64,000 bases of DNA from Brugia malayi (Eukaryota > Nematoda > Chromadorea > Rhabditida > Onchocercidae). Every line of letters starts with the position of its first letter. Position 1 is the stretch's first letter. Position numbers and translations under genes: made by a program. Location: assembly GCF_000002995.4 (NCBI RefSeq), contig NW_025062479.1, positions 20,828,721 to 20,892,720 on the forward strand. The letters run 5' to 3'. The notes under the pieces were generated by a model. The model had not been told where the DNA came from. It made no database searches and worked only from the letters and a program-made list of their open reading frames with translations. Positions 18,762 to 30,938 of this stretch are shown piece after piece.

Positions 18762-21157
18762 ATTGATTAGGAATTTTAATATAGTTTTATTTGGTTTTAA
18801 TTTTGAACAAATGTTATTTAGGAAATAATATTCTTGTCATGTTTTATAATAGTGCCATTCATAATGTGATTTTTTACTAAACTATTTGGGTGATACTACT
18901 ATTGTAGGTATTTTTATCAAGACTACCAGTAAAGTTGCTTTAAAAAACACTGCTATAAATGTTTTTGTTTGCTCGTTAATCTTAATGACCAATTACTGAG
19001 TTTTGCAGATCGGCGAAAGAAGTTTGAGGTGTTAAATGTTTTCTTAAAAATGATTTATAGATAAGCATAATTTGGATATTTTCTATAAGCTTATTTGGTG
19101 GAATGGTTTTACATAATATATGCCCAAATTATAGCATAACTGATCACCGAATATATCCTTATTATATCCTTTTTGAGATCTCTTCAGGTGTACATGTATA
19201 CAAGCTATTATGACTAGGTTCGTTTATTCATGGCACAAAGCAACCTCTAGTTTAATATTTTTCATATTTGATAAAAATATGCAAATTATATTATATATAA
19301 CTTTTAACACTCAAAATTTTGCTCTTCCAGTTATTTCCAATTTTTTTTTTCTGATCGTATGTTTGTGAGAGTATTAATTGTATTTAAAATTTTCTTGGAT
19401 TTATACAATTTTTGTAAATATATATTAGAGAATTGCCATTCTTCGTTTGTATGAAAAGAAGTGATCCCTGTGTGATGTGTTGGAATTGTGTTTTAGTTTG
19501 CGATTCATACAACTAACTGATATTCTGTGTTATTCCTCTTCAACTACTATCAATAAATCTAATATCAGATCTTCAGCTATTTGATGATTTTCAAGCGTAG
19601 CAATCGTTAAAGCTTCAGAGAAGGTTACAATTATTTCGAGGAATTATTTGGGAATTCTAAATTAAAAGAAATCCTAGTTTGCAAATGTTCCAAAACAGCA
19701 AAGACAAGAAACTAAATCATAGGAAGATGTTGAGTATGTGGAAACTCTTGGTGGTGGTCACTTACAAAGTCTAAGAAGTGATATTTGGAGAAAGGTTGAG
19801 TGGAAAACTCCAAAAAGTTACTGCAAAAAGGTTTGAAAAAAAAACGAAAATTATGGTAACAAATCTTCTCTTTTTTCAAGTGAAGATATAATGCTTTGCT
19901 CAAGAAGTATTTCAGAGATAAATTCAGAAAGTTCTGTCTTGACAAACTAATTAATTGTATGCATGCGATATTTGGAGTCATCGCAGAATAAGTCACACAT
20001 AAAGCAAATCAATCATTGCGAATAATTCTGCAATTGATCATTTTATCCTTTCTAATTTCTGGGAATGTAACTGCATGTAGGCACTCTAATTGTAATTATA
20101 ATTTGTTGTTAACAATCAAAATTTAATTTACTTTGAAGTCAAAAATTAAGTGCTATCTTAAGTTTTGCGGTTTTGAGAGTCAAATATTTGTTTTTCTATT
20201 TTTATTACAGTTTTATATTGTATTTCAATCGTTTCATTCTCCCTGAAGTAAAATATGAATTCAAAATTAAAAAATAATTTCATCTGTTCATTTGTTATTC
20301 AATGATATTGGATTAAATGGTAACACAACTTTTTATTCCTTTTCTCTACCTCTCTCTATCTTCCTCTCCCTTTCTCTTTACCATTTCGTTAAAACAAATA
20401 AATTTTTTCTAAAATCTCCAAATGATTTTTGAAAGCTGCTGGAAATTTTGAAGCATTGATTTTAATTATGAAACATTTCAAATTCGTAGTTTTCTTTTTC
20501 TCTCTTTTTTTCTGCAAAATTTGAAACAGAACAAGTCAGTTCATTTATTCTATCGAGATATTTCAAGGAGAAAAGTCTAATCAATTTGATACAACTCATT
20601 GATCTTAAATCATTTTATTTTACAATCAGATGAAAGATAATCAATCGACTTTAAATCCTTCAAAAAGTTATCCTTTATCTACCACTCACTATTCATTCAA
20701 TAAAGAAATTAATTTACCTTAAAAGCTAACATTTTATTAGGAAGTTTTTGGAGGATAAAAAATGAGCTCTATTGCTATGAGAGAAATTACTCATCCGAGA
20801 TCTACCATTAAGGTTATTCAAAAAAAGAAGAGCGCGAAGTTAATGTGATAATAATATAAAACGAATAGTTGATCGTATCAATCTTTGCCCATAAATCTTC
20901 TAATTATTCTTACAGATCATTAATTAGTAAGTAGGGTAATTTTAGGTAATTAAGAAATGCTCAAAGCAAAGCATTACATTGCGATTTTAATCGATCATAA
21001 GATTTGAATAAAACCAGTGTGGGAGAATTAGATTTTAGGAGAAGAGAGCTTGTCAAATTAAAAAAAAGAAAAAAGCGAGAATCTGACTATAATTGTACTT
21101 ATCAGTTGGTTTTTGGGAATTTTTTTCCAGAAATAATCCAGTATTTCAATTTCAAAA
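18762..21157. other. Intergenic: REV3 to eIF4A-like gene
   Basis: AT-rich spacer of 2.4 kb. No supported exon on either strand: the minus-strand frame at 19712-19996 is low-complexity Lys/Phe/Leu-rich. A short plus-strand ATG frame at about 20762 cannot join the helicase gene, because the only plausible acceptor before 21158 (at 21130) is followed at once by an in-frame TAA. That acceptor (ttttttccag) suits trans-splicing. Confidence 0.6.
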
Positions 21158-24100
21158 ATGGAGTTTGAGTTACGAAAAAAAGCATTAGCTTGTATCGAGA
21201 GTAACGTAACGGAGGTGCAAGTGGTCATTATTGTTCTGACCCGTGAACTTGCCTTTAAAGTATGTGAATTTCTTGTTCTCCTCTTTAATTTTTTTTCTTT
21301 TTTGAACTTCATATCCTCTTAATTTTTCCAATTTCAAGTTTCACTTCTAATTCTTCTAGTTTCAGGTCTTTTAGGATTGATGAGATTTTATAAATCAAAG
21401 GATATTTTTGCGAATTCTTGTCTTTTCTTGTCACTTATTTTATTTTATAAATTAAAAAAAAAAAAAAAAGACGTTGAATTGACAAGCAATTGTTCATTCA
21501 GAATTAAACTTTATTCTTAGTTTTATTCTCACTTATTGTATAAATGAAATTTATATTACAAAAAGTTGTTTTTATAATGTCACAATAATTCTTTCCAACC
21601 AAATGGTGGCTAAATATTAGTTCATTAGAAGTTAACTATAATAATATATTCAAATAATGATTTTAAAGAAAAAAAAAGAAAAAATTTTCTCGAATTATCG
21701 GTAATCTAATTTGAAGGTAGCACATCAACTAAATGAGGATGCAGGTGAAATGAAATGTCTACCATGTATCAATGATCGTCGATTTGAAGTACATTTGGAT
21801 GAAATGAAACAACGACACTTTCCCATCGTTGCTGGCACATTAGGAAGGATTGATTTATTTCTTTATCGAAATGTATTAAGTAAGAGTTAAATATCTCATT
21901 TTATAAATTCAAAATATATAATTCAAAAAACATATTTTTTTTCACTTTTTTTACTTGATTAGATCCTTAAAAATTCATCAATTATTAATAATTTTTTTTC
22001 TCCTTCAGCCAATTCAGTATTTTTGAAATTGTTTAAGTCTTCTAGAAAGAGACTTTCTCTTTTGCTTTGTTTTTTTTTTTTTTTTTTTTTTGGTATCATC
22101 TAATTATTAATAGATTAATCTGGATAAATTTGTCAACAGGTTTTGAGAAAATGTCCTCAATTTACATTACTGTTGACCATTACTAGCCACTTTAACATTA
22201 AAACACTTTAAACATTTAATGTGTTGAGTAGGTCTAATCTATTATATAATTAAATAAGTGGGTAATTATTTTAGTGAATAAATAACTAAACAGTTTTACA
22301 TGTCATACTAGGTTGAAATTTGCACTAATTGTAATTTTCGAACAATCCTAAGTAAGCTTGAGCAGTAAGTTAACAATTTTAATCCGATTACGAAACTTTT
22401 TTTTCTTTCTTTACGTAGAGCCAGTATACATCAAAGAATTATTCATACTTGATTCGATTGCAATGGTCAGTTTTCCACTCAAAAGGTCATTAGAACGAGT
22501 GCTAGGCTTCATTCAGAAACATATCCATGTAAGGCGCATTTTATACATTCTACAAATCAACTAATTAATTAGTATCAACTTTTACCAATTGTTCATTGTA
22601 TAATTGTATTGCTTAAGTGTTAGAAATAATACTTTTTGTAGAAATTTATGTACACATATGTCAATTTTGAGAATTTGGTTAAATCTATTTACACTTAATC
22701 CATTAAATTTCTTTTTGCAATAATATGCGTTTATGTATAAAAGCTTTGCAACTCTGTCAAATATTTCTCTAAACAATATTGATTTCGAAACTTCATGCAA
22801 GTATTTCTATTTCAAAAAAAAAGAAAATTTTTAGCAATTTTTTTTATTGTGTTTTGGTAAGTGAATAATATAATTGATAATGATAATAAATATAGAATTA
22901 CAGAATAAATTTCAATGATTTATTTTCACGCTTGTTTTTACTTATAAAAATGCACATGGTATGAAGACAGATGTCCTATGAAATTATTGCGTATATCGTG
23001 ATCAATAAATAAGTATATATTTATATATTTATATTTATTAATTTGTTCAAAAAAGAGAAAAGATTATTCACTTATTTTAGATAATATTGCATTTACCGCC
23101 TTGTGCTTCAATTGTACGTCAAATACAAGATTTTACTGGAAGTGTTTCATGTTATGGAGCACATCCTCATCTTATTGAAGCGAATCATTTTGCGCTGCAT
23201 GTTTCGGATGAGGTTTGTTCCTTTTTACTATGTCACCTGTTCCCATGAGATTCTGAAATCTATCACTTGAAATGCATTAGTGGAGTGATGATAATAATGG
23301 TGATAATGATGATGATATATTCATGTCGATAATAACATATGATGATGATGATGCTGATAATGATATTGATGTTGATAATGTATTAGTGACATAAGCAAAT
23401 CTTGTTTATGATTTAACATCAAACAGTTCTAATCGTTAGTGGAAGAAAGTGCATTATTCAATGTTATTACGTACTGTAAATCCTTTGATTCACTTTTACA
23501 GTTCAGTCTTTTCCACGATAGAAATTGTATTATCGTACTAGATTTGACAAAATTCCGGTTAATTTATTTATATTTGCAAACTTACCAAACCATTATTTCT
23601 TCTTAATCATTTATCAATTCAGCAATTAAGCACTATAATTTTTTTTTTTTTTGTTCATTTTTTAGATGAGAAAAATGGATACACTTTGTGACTTATGTCG
23701 AACGAATACATCAGTACCAATACTTATTTGCTGCAGCATGCAAGGCACTGCATTCGCAAATGCAAAAGTATTACGAGCGCAAAATTTACCCGTAGTTACT
23801 TTGGTTTGTAATTTTCCTTTTTTTTTTTTTTTTCTTTTTTAATAAATGTGTAAGTTAAGACGGATCGATGACACTAACAGAGAGATATTTTCCCATTATG
23901 ACATTATTGAGGAAATTTTCACGTCTCACTTGTCCATTTCAAACTGTTTCAATATGATTTTGCAGTCTGGTCCTTTTCTTTTGATTAAAGTACAGTTGGG
24001 TTTATTACGGGTACGTTTTTTGTAGATATCCTCTGTATATTAGAATTTAATCAATGTTAATTCTATCAATTTTAGACTAAGAGCTCTTAGATAGTTCTTA

Positions 24101-24667
24101 CATCTATATCTCATTTCTTTATTACTGTTAACAAAATCGTTTATTCTCTTGATCAATATTTATTCTTACTTATATAAGTGAAATATATAGACTAGTGAAA
24201 TGTCATCCGATGATATTCGTGTCGCTATCGAAACATTTCAATTGTGTCAAGTGCATATTATGATAACGACTGGATATATCCGTGGTTTAATAGATTTGAG
24301 GACACCAATGATTATTATCAATTATGATTTACCGAAACCTGATGCATACGCTCGGAGGTAACGTAATGCTTAGGTACTTTTGGAAATTCAGAATCAGTCG
24401 ATGAGATAAAGTCAGAGGAAGTTGGATACATGTAAACAGAGAAATATTTGGTCATCTCTTAATAACTTCATTTAGGAGTATTCTGAAAAATTACTTCAAA
24501 TGAATTTCAAACTGATTTCTTCCATATTCAGGATTAATTTCGTGGGTGAATCCTGGATTGCCAAGCACACCGTCTTTATATCATTGATTAAAATGAGTGA
24601 AAGACACAAACTATCGCAGATAAAAGAAAAACTTGGCTTACGGTGGTTCCTGGTGTTTCCGGACTGA
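21158..24667 (+). CDS. Divergent eIF4A-like DEAD-box paralogue, motif-depleted
   Basis: Seven exons (21158-21259, 21717-21879, 22419-22528, 23081-23212, 23666-23803, 24191-24357, 24532-24667) join in perfect phase to 315 codons plus TGA. Order and spacing follow eIF4A: LTRELAFKV for motif Ia (family PTRELA), AGTLGRI for TPGR (Ib), ELFILDSIAM where eIF4A has its DEAD box (motif II), an altered SAT region (motif III), RKMDTLCDLC matching the eIF4A segment between the RecA lobes, ITTGYIRGLIDLRTP for motif V, and IINYDLP. The RIGRGGR motif VI is gone: the exon joint reads YARR then INFVG. The protein begins just before motif Ia, so the Q motif and the GxGKT ATP-binding loop are missing; the reading frame has a stop at 21134 upstream of the ATG. 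It cannot be a normal ATP-dependent helicase. It may be a dominant or scaffold-type paralogue binding eIF4A partners, or a young pseudogene that has not yet acquired stops. Confidence 0.75.
23281..23386. repeat. GAT/GATAAT-rich microsatellite
   Basis: Imperfect runs of gat, gataat and gatgat in the intron after exon 23081-23212. Non-coding. Confidence 0.8.
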
Positions 24668-25713
24668 ATTTTAATTTTAGTTCAAGATGGTAGATTATTT
24701 TTGAAAGTTTGACTTATTCTTAATTTATTAATGCACTACTTCAGAATCTCCAATTCCTATTCTTCTATTCAAACATTGTAGCTTTAACTACTTCTAAAAC
24801 AACCTCGGTTACTTCTAAATTCCCTCTAAAGCAACTAGGAAGGCATGCATTTTCAAAATTTATTTAGGATATATTAAATACTATTTTCACCGTCGTGCTT
24901 TCTTTTTCTTTACCAAATAATTTTAGTAATAAAGACCGCTATTAGAATAATTAATTATTAAGTGCTTGAAATTAAGTCCATCTTTTGCTAAATAATCCGT
25001 CTCTTAGGAAGCAAAACATCATTTTCACCAGTCCTCGAATAAAAATCAAAAAAGCAGTCCATGCCATTCAAAAAAAGAAAAAAATTCAAGCAATCCTGCT
25101 ATAGAATCTCGACATGCTCTTCACAATGTGACTAGAACTTTTCAATTTTGCTGAGGAATATAACAAATTTCTAATTCTAAAATTTTCAGTAGAACCACTG
25201 GTTCATGTGACAGTTGTTTTCATCTTAACATTTAGCACTATAAAATCTGTCAGTATATTATTTGCATCTTCTGTATTACTATGAGATCTGAAACAGAGAC
25301 CATATTATTTAGTCATTTCTAAACGTTTCGTACTTGTTTTGAAAAGTACTGATAAACTGTAGAATGTCGATATGTTTCCCACATTTTAAAACTGTCAGTA
25401 TAATAATGAGCGAATGTGCTACTGAAATAAAATAAATTTTTCGCGCAAACTTTTTGAGAGTGCAATTCACAATTCGTAAAGAGTAAAAAACATGTTTTCC
25501 GGACTGTAAATTGAATCGAAACAAAACACAAAAATAGAAACACCTTCAATGTTTTCTCTGACTTGACTTTTCGGTTTCAAACTCTTCCTCATTTTTTGCA
25601 GAAATAAAAAATGCAAACCATTTTATAGTAGGAAATAATGGATAACCTTTTTCTTTCAATCATCTAAATTATCTACAATAGAGAATAAAAAGTTAGACAA
25701 CTACAGTCAATAT
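24668..25713. other. Intergenic, convergent 3' ends
   Basis: One kilobase between the eIF4A-like stop (plus) and the stop of the 97-aa gene (minus). Only short frames without start context, such as the minus frames at 25309-25549; no domain seen. Confidence 0.6.
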
Positions 25714-26724
25714 TCAAAATTGTTTGAGTGCCATAGTACCGTTTTCAAACAGTGAGGCATTTCGTTCCATTTCGGCCATAGCCTGAAAAAAAGGAAAATA
25801 CGTCAAGCAGACTTTTTTGTTTTAAGTTTCAAATCTTCATAACGGGAAAAGAAACATTTCAGAATATTTGTAACATTATAGAAGAAATTACGTTTATAAA
25901 ACGCTTATAACAGAAATTATAGGCAAAGAAAAATCATAGGGAATAATTATAGGGAGTAGGCTCTAATTTTAATAGAATAAAAGACTTTTCGTTGGGAAAC
26001 GTAATAACACCACACCAAAATTTCTGGCCTCGTTTAAAAAAAGGAAAATTGAAAATCAAAGTTTTTTGATGCTATGATGCTACCTCTTCACTGAGTCTTC
26101 TGGGTGGTGGTGGTCGAAGTTTATCGGCATTGAGGTATAAAAGCACAAAACTAGACAACTGAATCGCTGTTGACAGTAACGCCAGTCCAAATTTGGCCTG
26201 TAAAACCCTGTACATCTCTTCCAAAACAGAAAATTTAATTACATATAAACGTTGATGATTTGCATTAAAAAAAGTAAAATTTTTAATTACAAGTAAACTA
26301 ATTAAGGAAATTCAATTACATATACAACAAATCCACGACTTGATCACCCTGCTTACAAAAAGTAAGAAAAGAGTCACCATCAACAACAGTGCTAATAGCT
26401 TGATAAAATTATCTTTAAAGTTAACTTAATATTTCAGCACACTACGATGTACTGTTCTTTTTATATCCCAATTTCCAAATCCATGAAGGGTAAAACTCAC
26501 GGATAATAACGATAGAGACAAGCAAATAAATTTGGAATTTCAAAACTTCAAATATTTATAACTTAGATGCATTAATGCGACAGAACAAAAAAAATTTAAA
26601 AAATAAAACCAACATGATGACTTATAAATCGCGCAGGTGGTGCAAATTCATGGCCCAGGTGAAAATATCGAGTACCTGAAGCGATTCTAAAAGCACAGGT
26701 TGCAAGTCTTTTCGAATAAAGCAT
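25714..26724 (-). CDS. Small predicted mitochondrial single-pass membrane protein
   Basis: Three exons in phase (26614-26724, 26084-26197, 25714-25782) encode 97 residues. The start MLYSKRLATCAFRIASGTRY is rich in Arg, Ser and Ala with no acidic residue for about 24 positions, as in mitochondrial presequences. One hydrophobic segment follows at about residues 40-58 (FGLALLSTAIQLSSFVLLYL), then a proline-rich turn (RPPPPRRL) and a short polar tail (EMERNASLFENGT). The size and layout resemble accessory subunits of respiratory complexes, but no family was recognised. The start is supported by a 3' splice-like ttgcag about a dozen bases upstream and by exon phases. The exon 1 donor (catcat then gttggt) is inferred from phase. 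Last gene in a minus-strand run of six. Confidence 0.65.
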
Positions 26725-26910
26725 CTCTTACGTCACAGCTGCAAAGGTTACAAACTGCAAAATGATAAAATATATGCAATGATGCGATAATATCCCCTCA
26801 AATTAGGATTTAAAAAAAAAGTTCTGTAAATAGTTACCTACAGCATACATATAAAAAACATATTTAAGGAGTGCTGGAGGTTATAAGTCAAATACATATC
26901 TGTCATAATC

Positions 26911-26987
26911 TTTTTGATACAAAATGTTCATGTCTATCCTACTGTCATACAGTATCAGAATAGACATGAACATTTCATATCAAAAAA
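26911..26987. other. Long imperfect hairpin (miRNA-like or MITE-like)
   Basis: The arm 26911-26937 (tttttgatac then aaaatgttcatgtctat) is the reverse complement, with one 2-base mismatch, of the arm ending at 26986 (atagacatgaacattt then atatcaaaaa). The loop contains a second small inverted repeat (tactg/cagta). The stem is about 25 bp with a terminal loop near 20 bases, the size of a nematode pre-miRNA; terminal oligo-T/oligo-A would also fit a tiny inverted-repeat element. Confidence 0.55.
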
Positions 26988-27741
26988 ATATTTTAAGCAA
27001 AAATTTTTTCTACTGTTCACCTTCAGAAGCACGTATTTCTGCTAAATATAAAATTAGTACTACTGTCATAATTAGTGATTGTCTGTAGATTAACTGAATT
27101 GAAATATGACTTAAAAGGAATGTCCTTCAAATTCTAATCCATAAGGAAACATATTCAAATGCATACATTATTTTAATTAAAAGGGATACAATGCATGTTA
27201 TAAAAGAGGAAAGTTTATAGCAATTGTAAAGTGTTCTATTCACGTCTAACTGAAGCCTTATACGTCTTAATACAAACTACTTAAGTTAGAATGTTTCTTT
27301 GCTATATAAATAGAATGAAATTTTATTTATTCTAAACAGACTCTACAATAATCACGCTACCCTAACCTTCAAAGCAACCACACAACTGCAGAAAACAATC
27401 ACGCAATTCATTCGCTCAATCAGATATAGACCAAGCATCACTGTGCTATTTTGACACACTCTTTATGACATATTATTTGTGCTATAAGAAATGAAGCACA
27501 ATGGCTTGAGACAGCCATCACTGACCCCAGATGACCAATGAGTGCTGTTTAATAGCGCAGCGGGGAGTGAATTAAGTCATCTCATTAAGTCATTATTTCT
27601 ATTCTTCATTGAGAATCTTTTCTCTTCCCCCAATTACTTTCTAGCTATTTAGTTGCATCATAGTTCTGTTGCATCATAATTCCAACGGTCTCATAAACGT
27701 GAAACAATCCTCTCTCCCCTTTTGTTCTTATCCATCTTTTG

Positions 27742-27749
27742 TGACGTCA
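27742..27749. promoter_or_regulatory. Perfect palindromic CRE-type site
   Basis: TGACGTCA, the consensus for CREB/ATF bZIP factors, about 1 kb upstream of the 97-aa gene and within the less AT-rich stretch. A related TTACGTCA lies at 26728-26735, directly before that gene's ATG. Functional role is inference. Confidence 0.35.
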
Positions 27750-29289
27750 TGAGACCCTCTTCCTTGACATATAAGTTAATATTAATGCGTAATTTAAAAT
27801 ACTAGCAAGAGCCATTAATCAAATCATCGAAACAATTACAAGAATGATCTTTTAACTAAAATATTTATGAACAATATAGTACAAAAGCAATTAGAAATAA
27901 AAATACTAAGAAATACTAAGAAATAACAAACTAATACAAAATGTCCCGTTTGTTTACAACAGAACATTGAAATATTCAATAATTCTATCTTTCAAGCATT
28001 ATCTTTCGGACAATATGAAACCACGAAAATGCAACATCCCCAATAAGAAATGACAATTATAAGAAGACTTAGGAAAAGATATGATGCAGCTATATATTGC
28101 ATATAATGCACGGTTCAGCCACAAATTTAAATTCAACCTCTTTACTTCTGGAAATAAGGCATTAATGCTTGCTGCCTGCCAGCTTACAGATCTCCTCAAG
28201 GTCCATTTCTTAGGGGCAAGAAGAAAAGGTACTACTTTGCATGGAAGTTAAAAACTTGTTCTGACAGATAACCAGCAATATGACCTTTGGTTTTTAACAA
28301 TACTGCAAAAGTACCTGAATTACAAACCAAATACATTTAAAAACTTGAGAACAAAAAAAGAAAGTAAATGATTTAACACAAGCTCACGTGCACAGTCAGC
28401 GTATGAGCAAATAAATTCCATTTCTGCGATAAAACTTCTAGTTACAATAAAAGGTCAACAGATACTCAAAACAATAAATGAAAAATGCTGAGATGAGAGA
28501 ATTAACAAAAGCCAAGAAGCATTTGGAATTCTCCGGAATTTATGTACTTTTAAATTCCGTTCTTTCAATCACCTGAATGTAAAGCCATGCCGAAATGAAA
28601 CCGATACGACACACGAAGATTTAAGGAAAAGTTCAATACCAAAATAGCTTAAAATAAGCAGTCAAATTTTTAAAATGAGAAAACGTAAATAAGGAAAACT
28701 TGGAAAGTATATGACACAGTGAACCCCAGTTTGTTTTCAAACACAGTAGACTCTAGTTGTTTCCAGTTTCTCAAAAGTTCATCAGCTATTCTTATATTAC
28801 ATTATCAGTTAAAAAGATAAAATGTTAGATGAAAATATATTCCACATTTTGCTATTTATATAAGATTTATGTAAGAAATATAAGCAGAGTTTCGCTTCAA
28901 TAAATTTCATCTAACTAGTACACACTATAGAACTGAAAATAGTTCATATAATCATGTCCCAATGTCTTTCCCTGTATTAGTATATAAAGCTCAAAACTGA
29001 GAGATTAAACTGTTCTTCACTTCATGATGCATAAACTTAATGTCTGCTATATATATAAGCCAATCAATGTGTATTATCCTGGAAAAATGATATACTACTT
29101 ATGTGTGGAAGGAAAGCAGATGTGTACTCATTAAGGTATAAATGTAATTTTTCTCTGCATACTAATACAAAGCACGAAAATAGATGAAGACATGAAAAAA
29201 GAACTAGTGGTAATAACTGGCACGAAAATCAGTCACCTTTTCTAACTTGTTGATACATACTCAGAAGCCTTAGATTAAAGATAAATTTT

Positions 29290-30938
29290 TCAAATGTTGA
29301 AAGTACCGCCATCAAAATTCTTTAGTCTACTGTTATGCATGGTGGGTTCTGGAGGCAGGACAATCGAAGGTATACTGGATTGAACCGTAACAGTCGTGAG
29401 AGCTGATGGTGCTGCACTCAGTGGCCCACTTTTCATTCGAGACATTGCCGATGAATTGATGTTCAGTGACTGTACATGAGCAACATTAGAGTAACGAGTA
29501 CTACTTGATACTGTAATACCACTGGGAGTTGTGCTGATAATGCGGCGCTTAAAACCGGCATCCATTGATGGATGTGAAATACTATTCGTACGCTTCACTA
29601 AAGATCTTGCAGTAGTAGTAGGCCTCACGGTAGTACCATTTGTTCGTGAAGAAACCGCTTTGACATAATGGCTTGTTGTAGGCCTTTTAATTATATCATC
29701 CTTCATAAGTTGTCTGTAAAATGAACAGCTTATTCGTCATTACCTTTTAAGAAAAAGCAACTTTAAAAGTTTCTTATAGAAGGAAAAGGTCAATAATTTT
29801 GAAAGCATATTATTATGACACAAATATTTGGCAGTTTCTTATGCTTCAGTTGTGCTCACTTATTTTGCAACTGTAATCTGTTGAATATTTCTATCCGATA
29901 TGTTCAATCTAACATGAAAGTCTCAAAATCAGTAAAAACTCTCCCACTCATTACAACTTACACTTCCCTTCCTTGGACTGTTTCACTGATGCGCTGCAAA
30001 TCGCTTGCAAAACGAGAAACTGCGTCATGCAAACTATTGGTATCCGAACTTGTCCACTTCCTGAAATTTCGTTACTTAAGGCACATCCTATTTTTTTTCT
30101 GGATCCATCGCTAATGAGCTAATGAGCAATATGTCCCTCTGGATATAAAAAAATATAAACAACCAGCAATATTTAGTGGCATTTATGGTGACATAGAAAT
30201 GCAAAGGTCAGCACACCAGACGGAACAGCTAATAAAAACCTTCCCAGCATTGATTCAAACTCTCTAGTATTCGCTCCATCGTTCATACTGACCTTTCCAA
30301 TTTCGTTCATTTATTTGATACTGGTATCAAGAATTAAAATTACAAAATTTCCAGACATAATTACACTTTCCTAAAGTTCGAATGAAATAAAAAATTGTGG
30401 GAGATCTGGTAATGAAACCTATAGCTGAAGTCCATTCAATAATCAGAAGCAAAAAAGAACCTCTCGACTCCATTTTTCGGATTATGCAAATTTGCAATAA
30501 GTCCACCCAACTTCTGAAAAGCTTGTCCAGCAGCCAAGAAGACTTCCGAAACCTGACAATGAAAACTTTTAAAGTACCAGTTTTGCATTTAATCTAGCAA
30601 AATATATTGGACAGAAAATACATATTTAACACCTTTTTTTCATAATGAAAAATCCTGCATTAATGCTAAAATGTCCGAGCACACAACCCAAATTCAACTT
30701 GATGCTTAATCCAACAAACATCCACTCAATCAACGGTGCCTTCTATCAGTACTAGTGACAGCCAACGCAATACAAACGACAGTGTATTAAAAATTTTGTA
30801 ATTTCAACTGACGTAATATATATATTAAAGTACCTTTTGAGCAGAAGCACCTGAATTGGTCGGTTGCTCTTTCAGATTCTCTGTGGCAGGCATGGACGCA
30901 CTCGTCGACGGCGTTACGTCACCTGGACGGCAATTCAT
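29290..30938 (-). CDS. BAP18: BAP18-like chromatin complex subunit
   Basis: Four exons in phase (30834-30938, 30461-30552, 29962-30060, 29290-29713) encode 239 residues. BAP18 (human C17orf49) is a small SANT-domain nuclear protein associated with MLL1/NURF remodelling complexes and H3K4-methylated promoters. Exon 2 gives VSEVFLAAGQAFQKLGGLIA, close to the family signature VxEIFxAAGxAFxKLGxL; exon 3 gives the SANT helices, KWTSSDTNSLHDAVSRFASD and then LQRISETVQGREV, continuing as QLMKDDIIKRP. The remainder is a Ser/Thr-rich, basic low-complexity tail with no recognised domain, longer than in vertebrates. ATG 30938 was chosen because the open frame above it (to 31058) has no family resemblance. 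Lies about 1 kb downstream of EMC10 on the same strand. Confidence 0.85.

Larger units (their letters stand above)
26725..29289. other. Intergenic, upstream of the 97-aa gene
   Basis: 2.6 kb between BAP18 and the small membrane-protein gene. Contains the hairpin at 26911-26987 and, around 27340-27760, a less AT-rich stretch that could be a promoter for the downstream minus-strand gene. No convincing coding frame. Confidence 0.55.

Noticed and set aside
23281..23386. GAT repeats as an Asp-rich coding exon
   Set aside because: Lies inside a well-phased intron of the eIF4A-like gene, with stops in the candidate frames.
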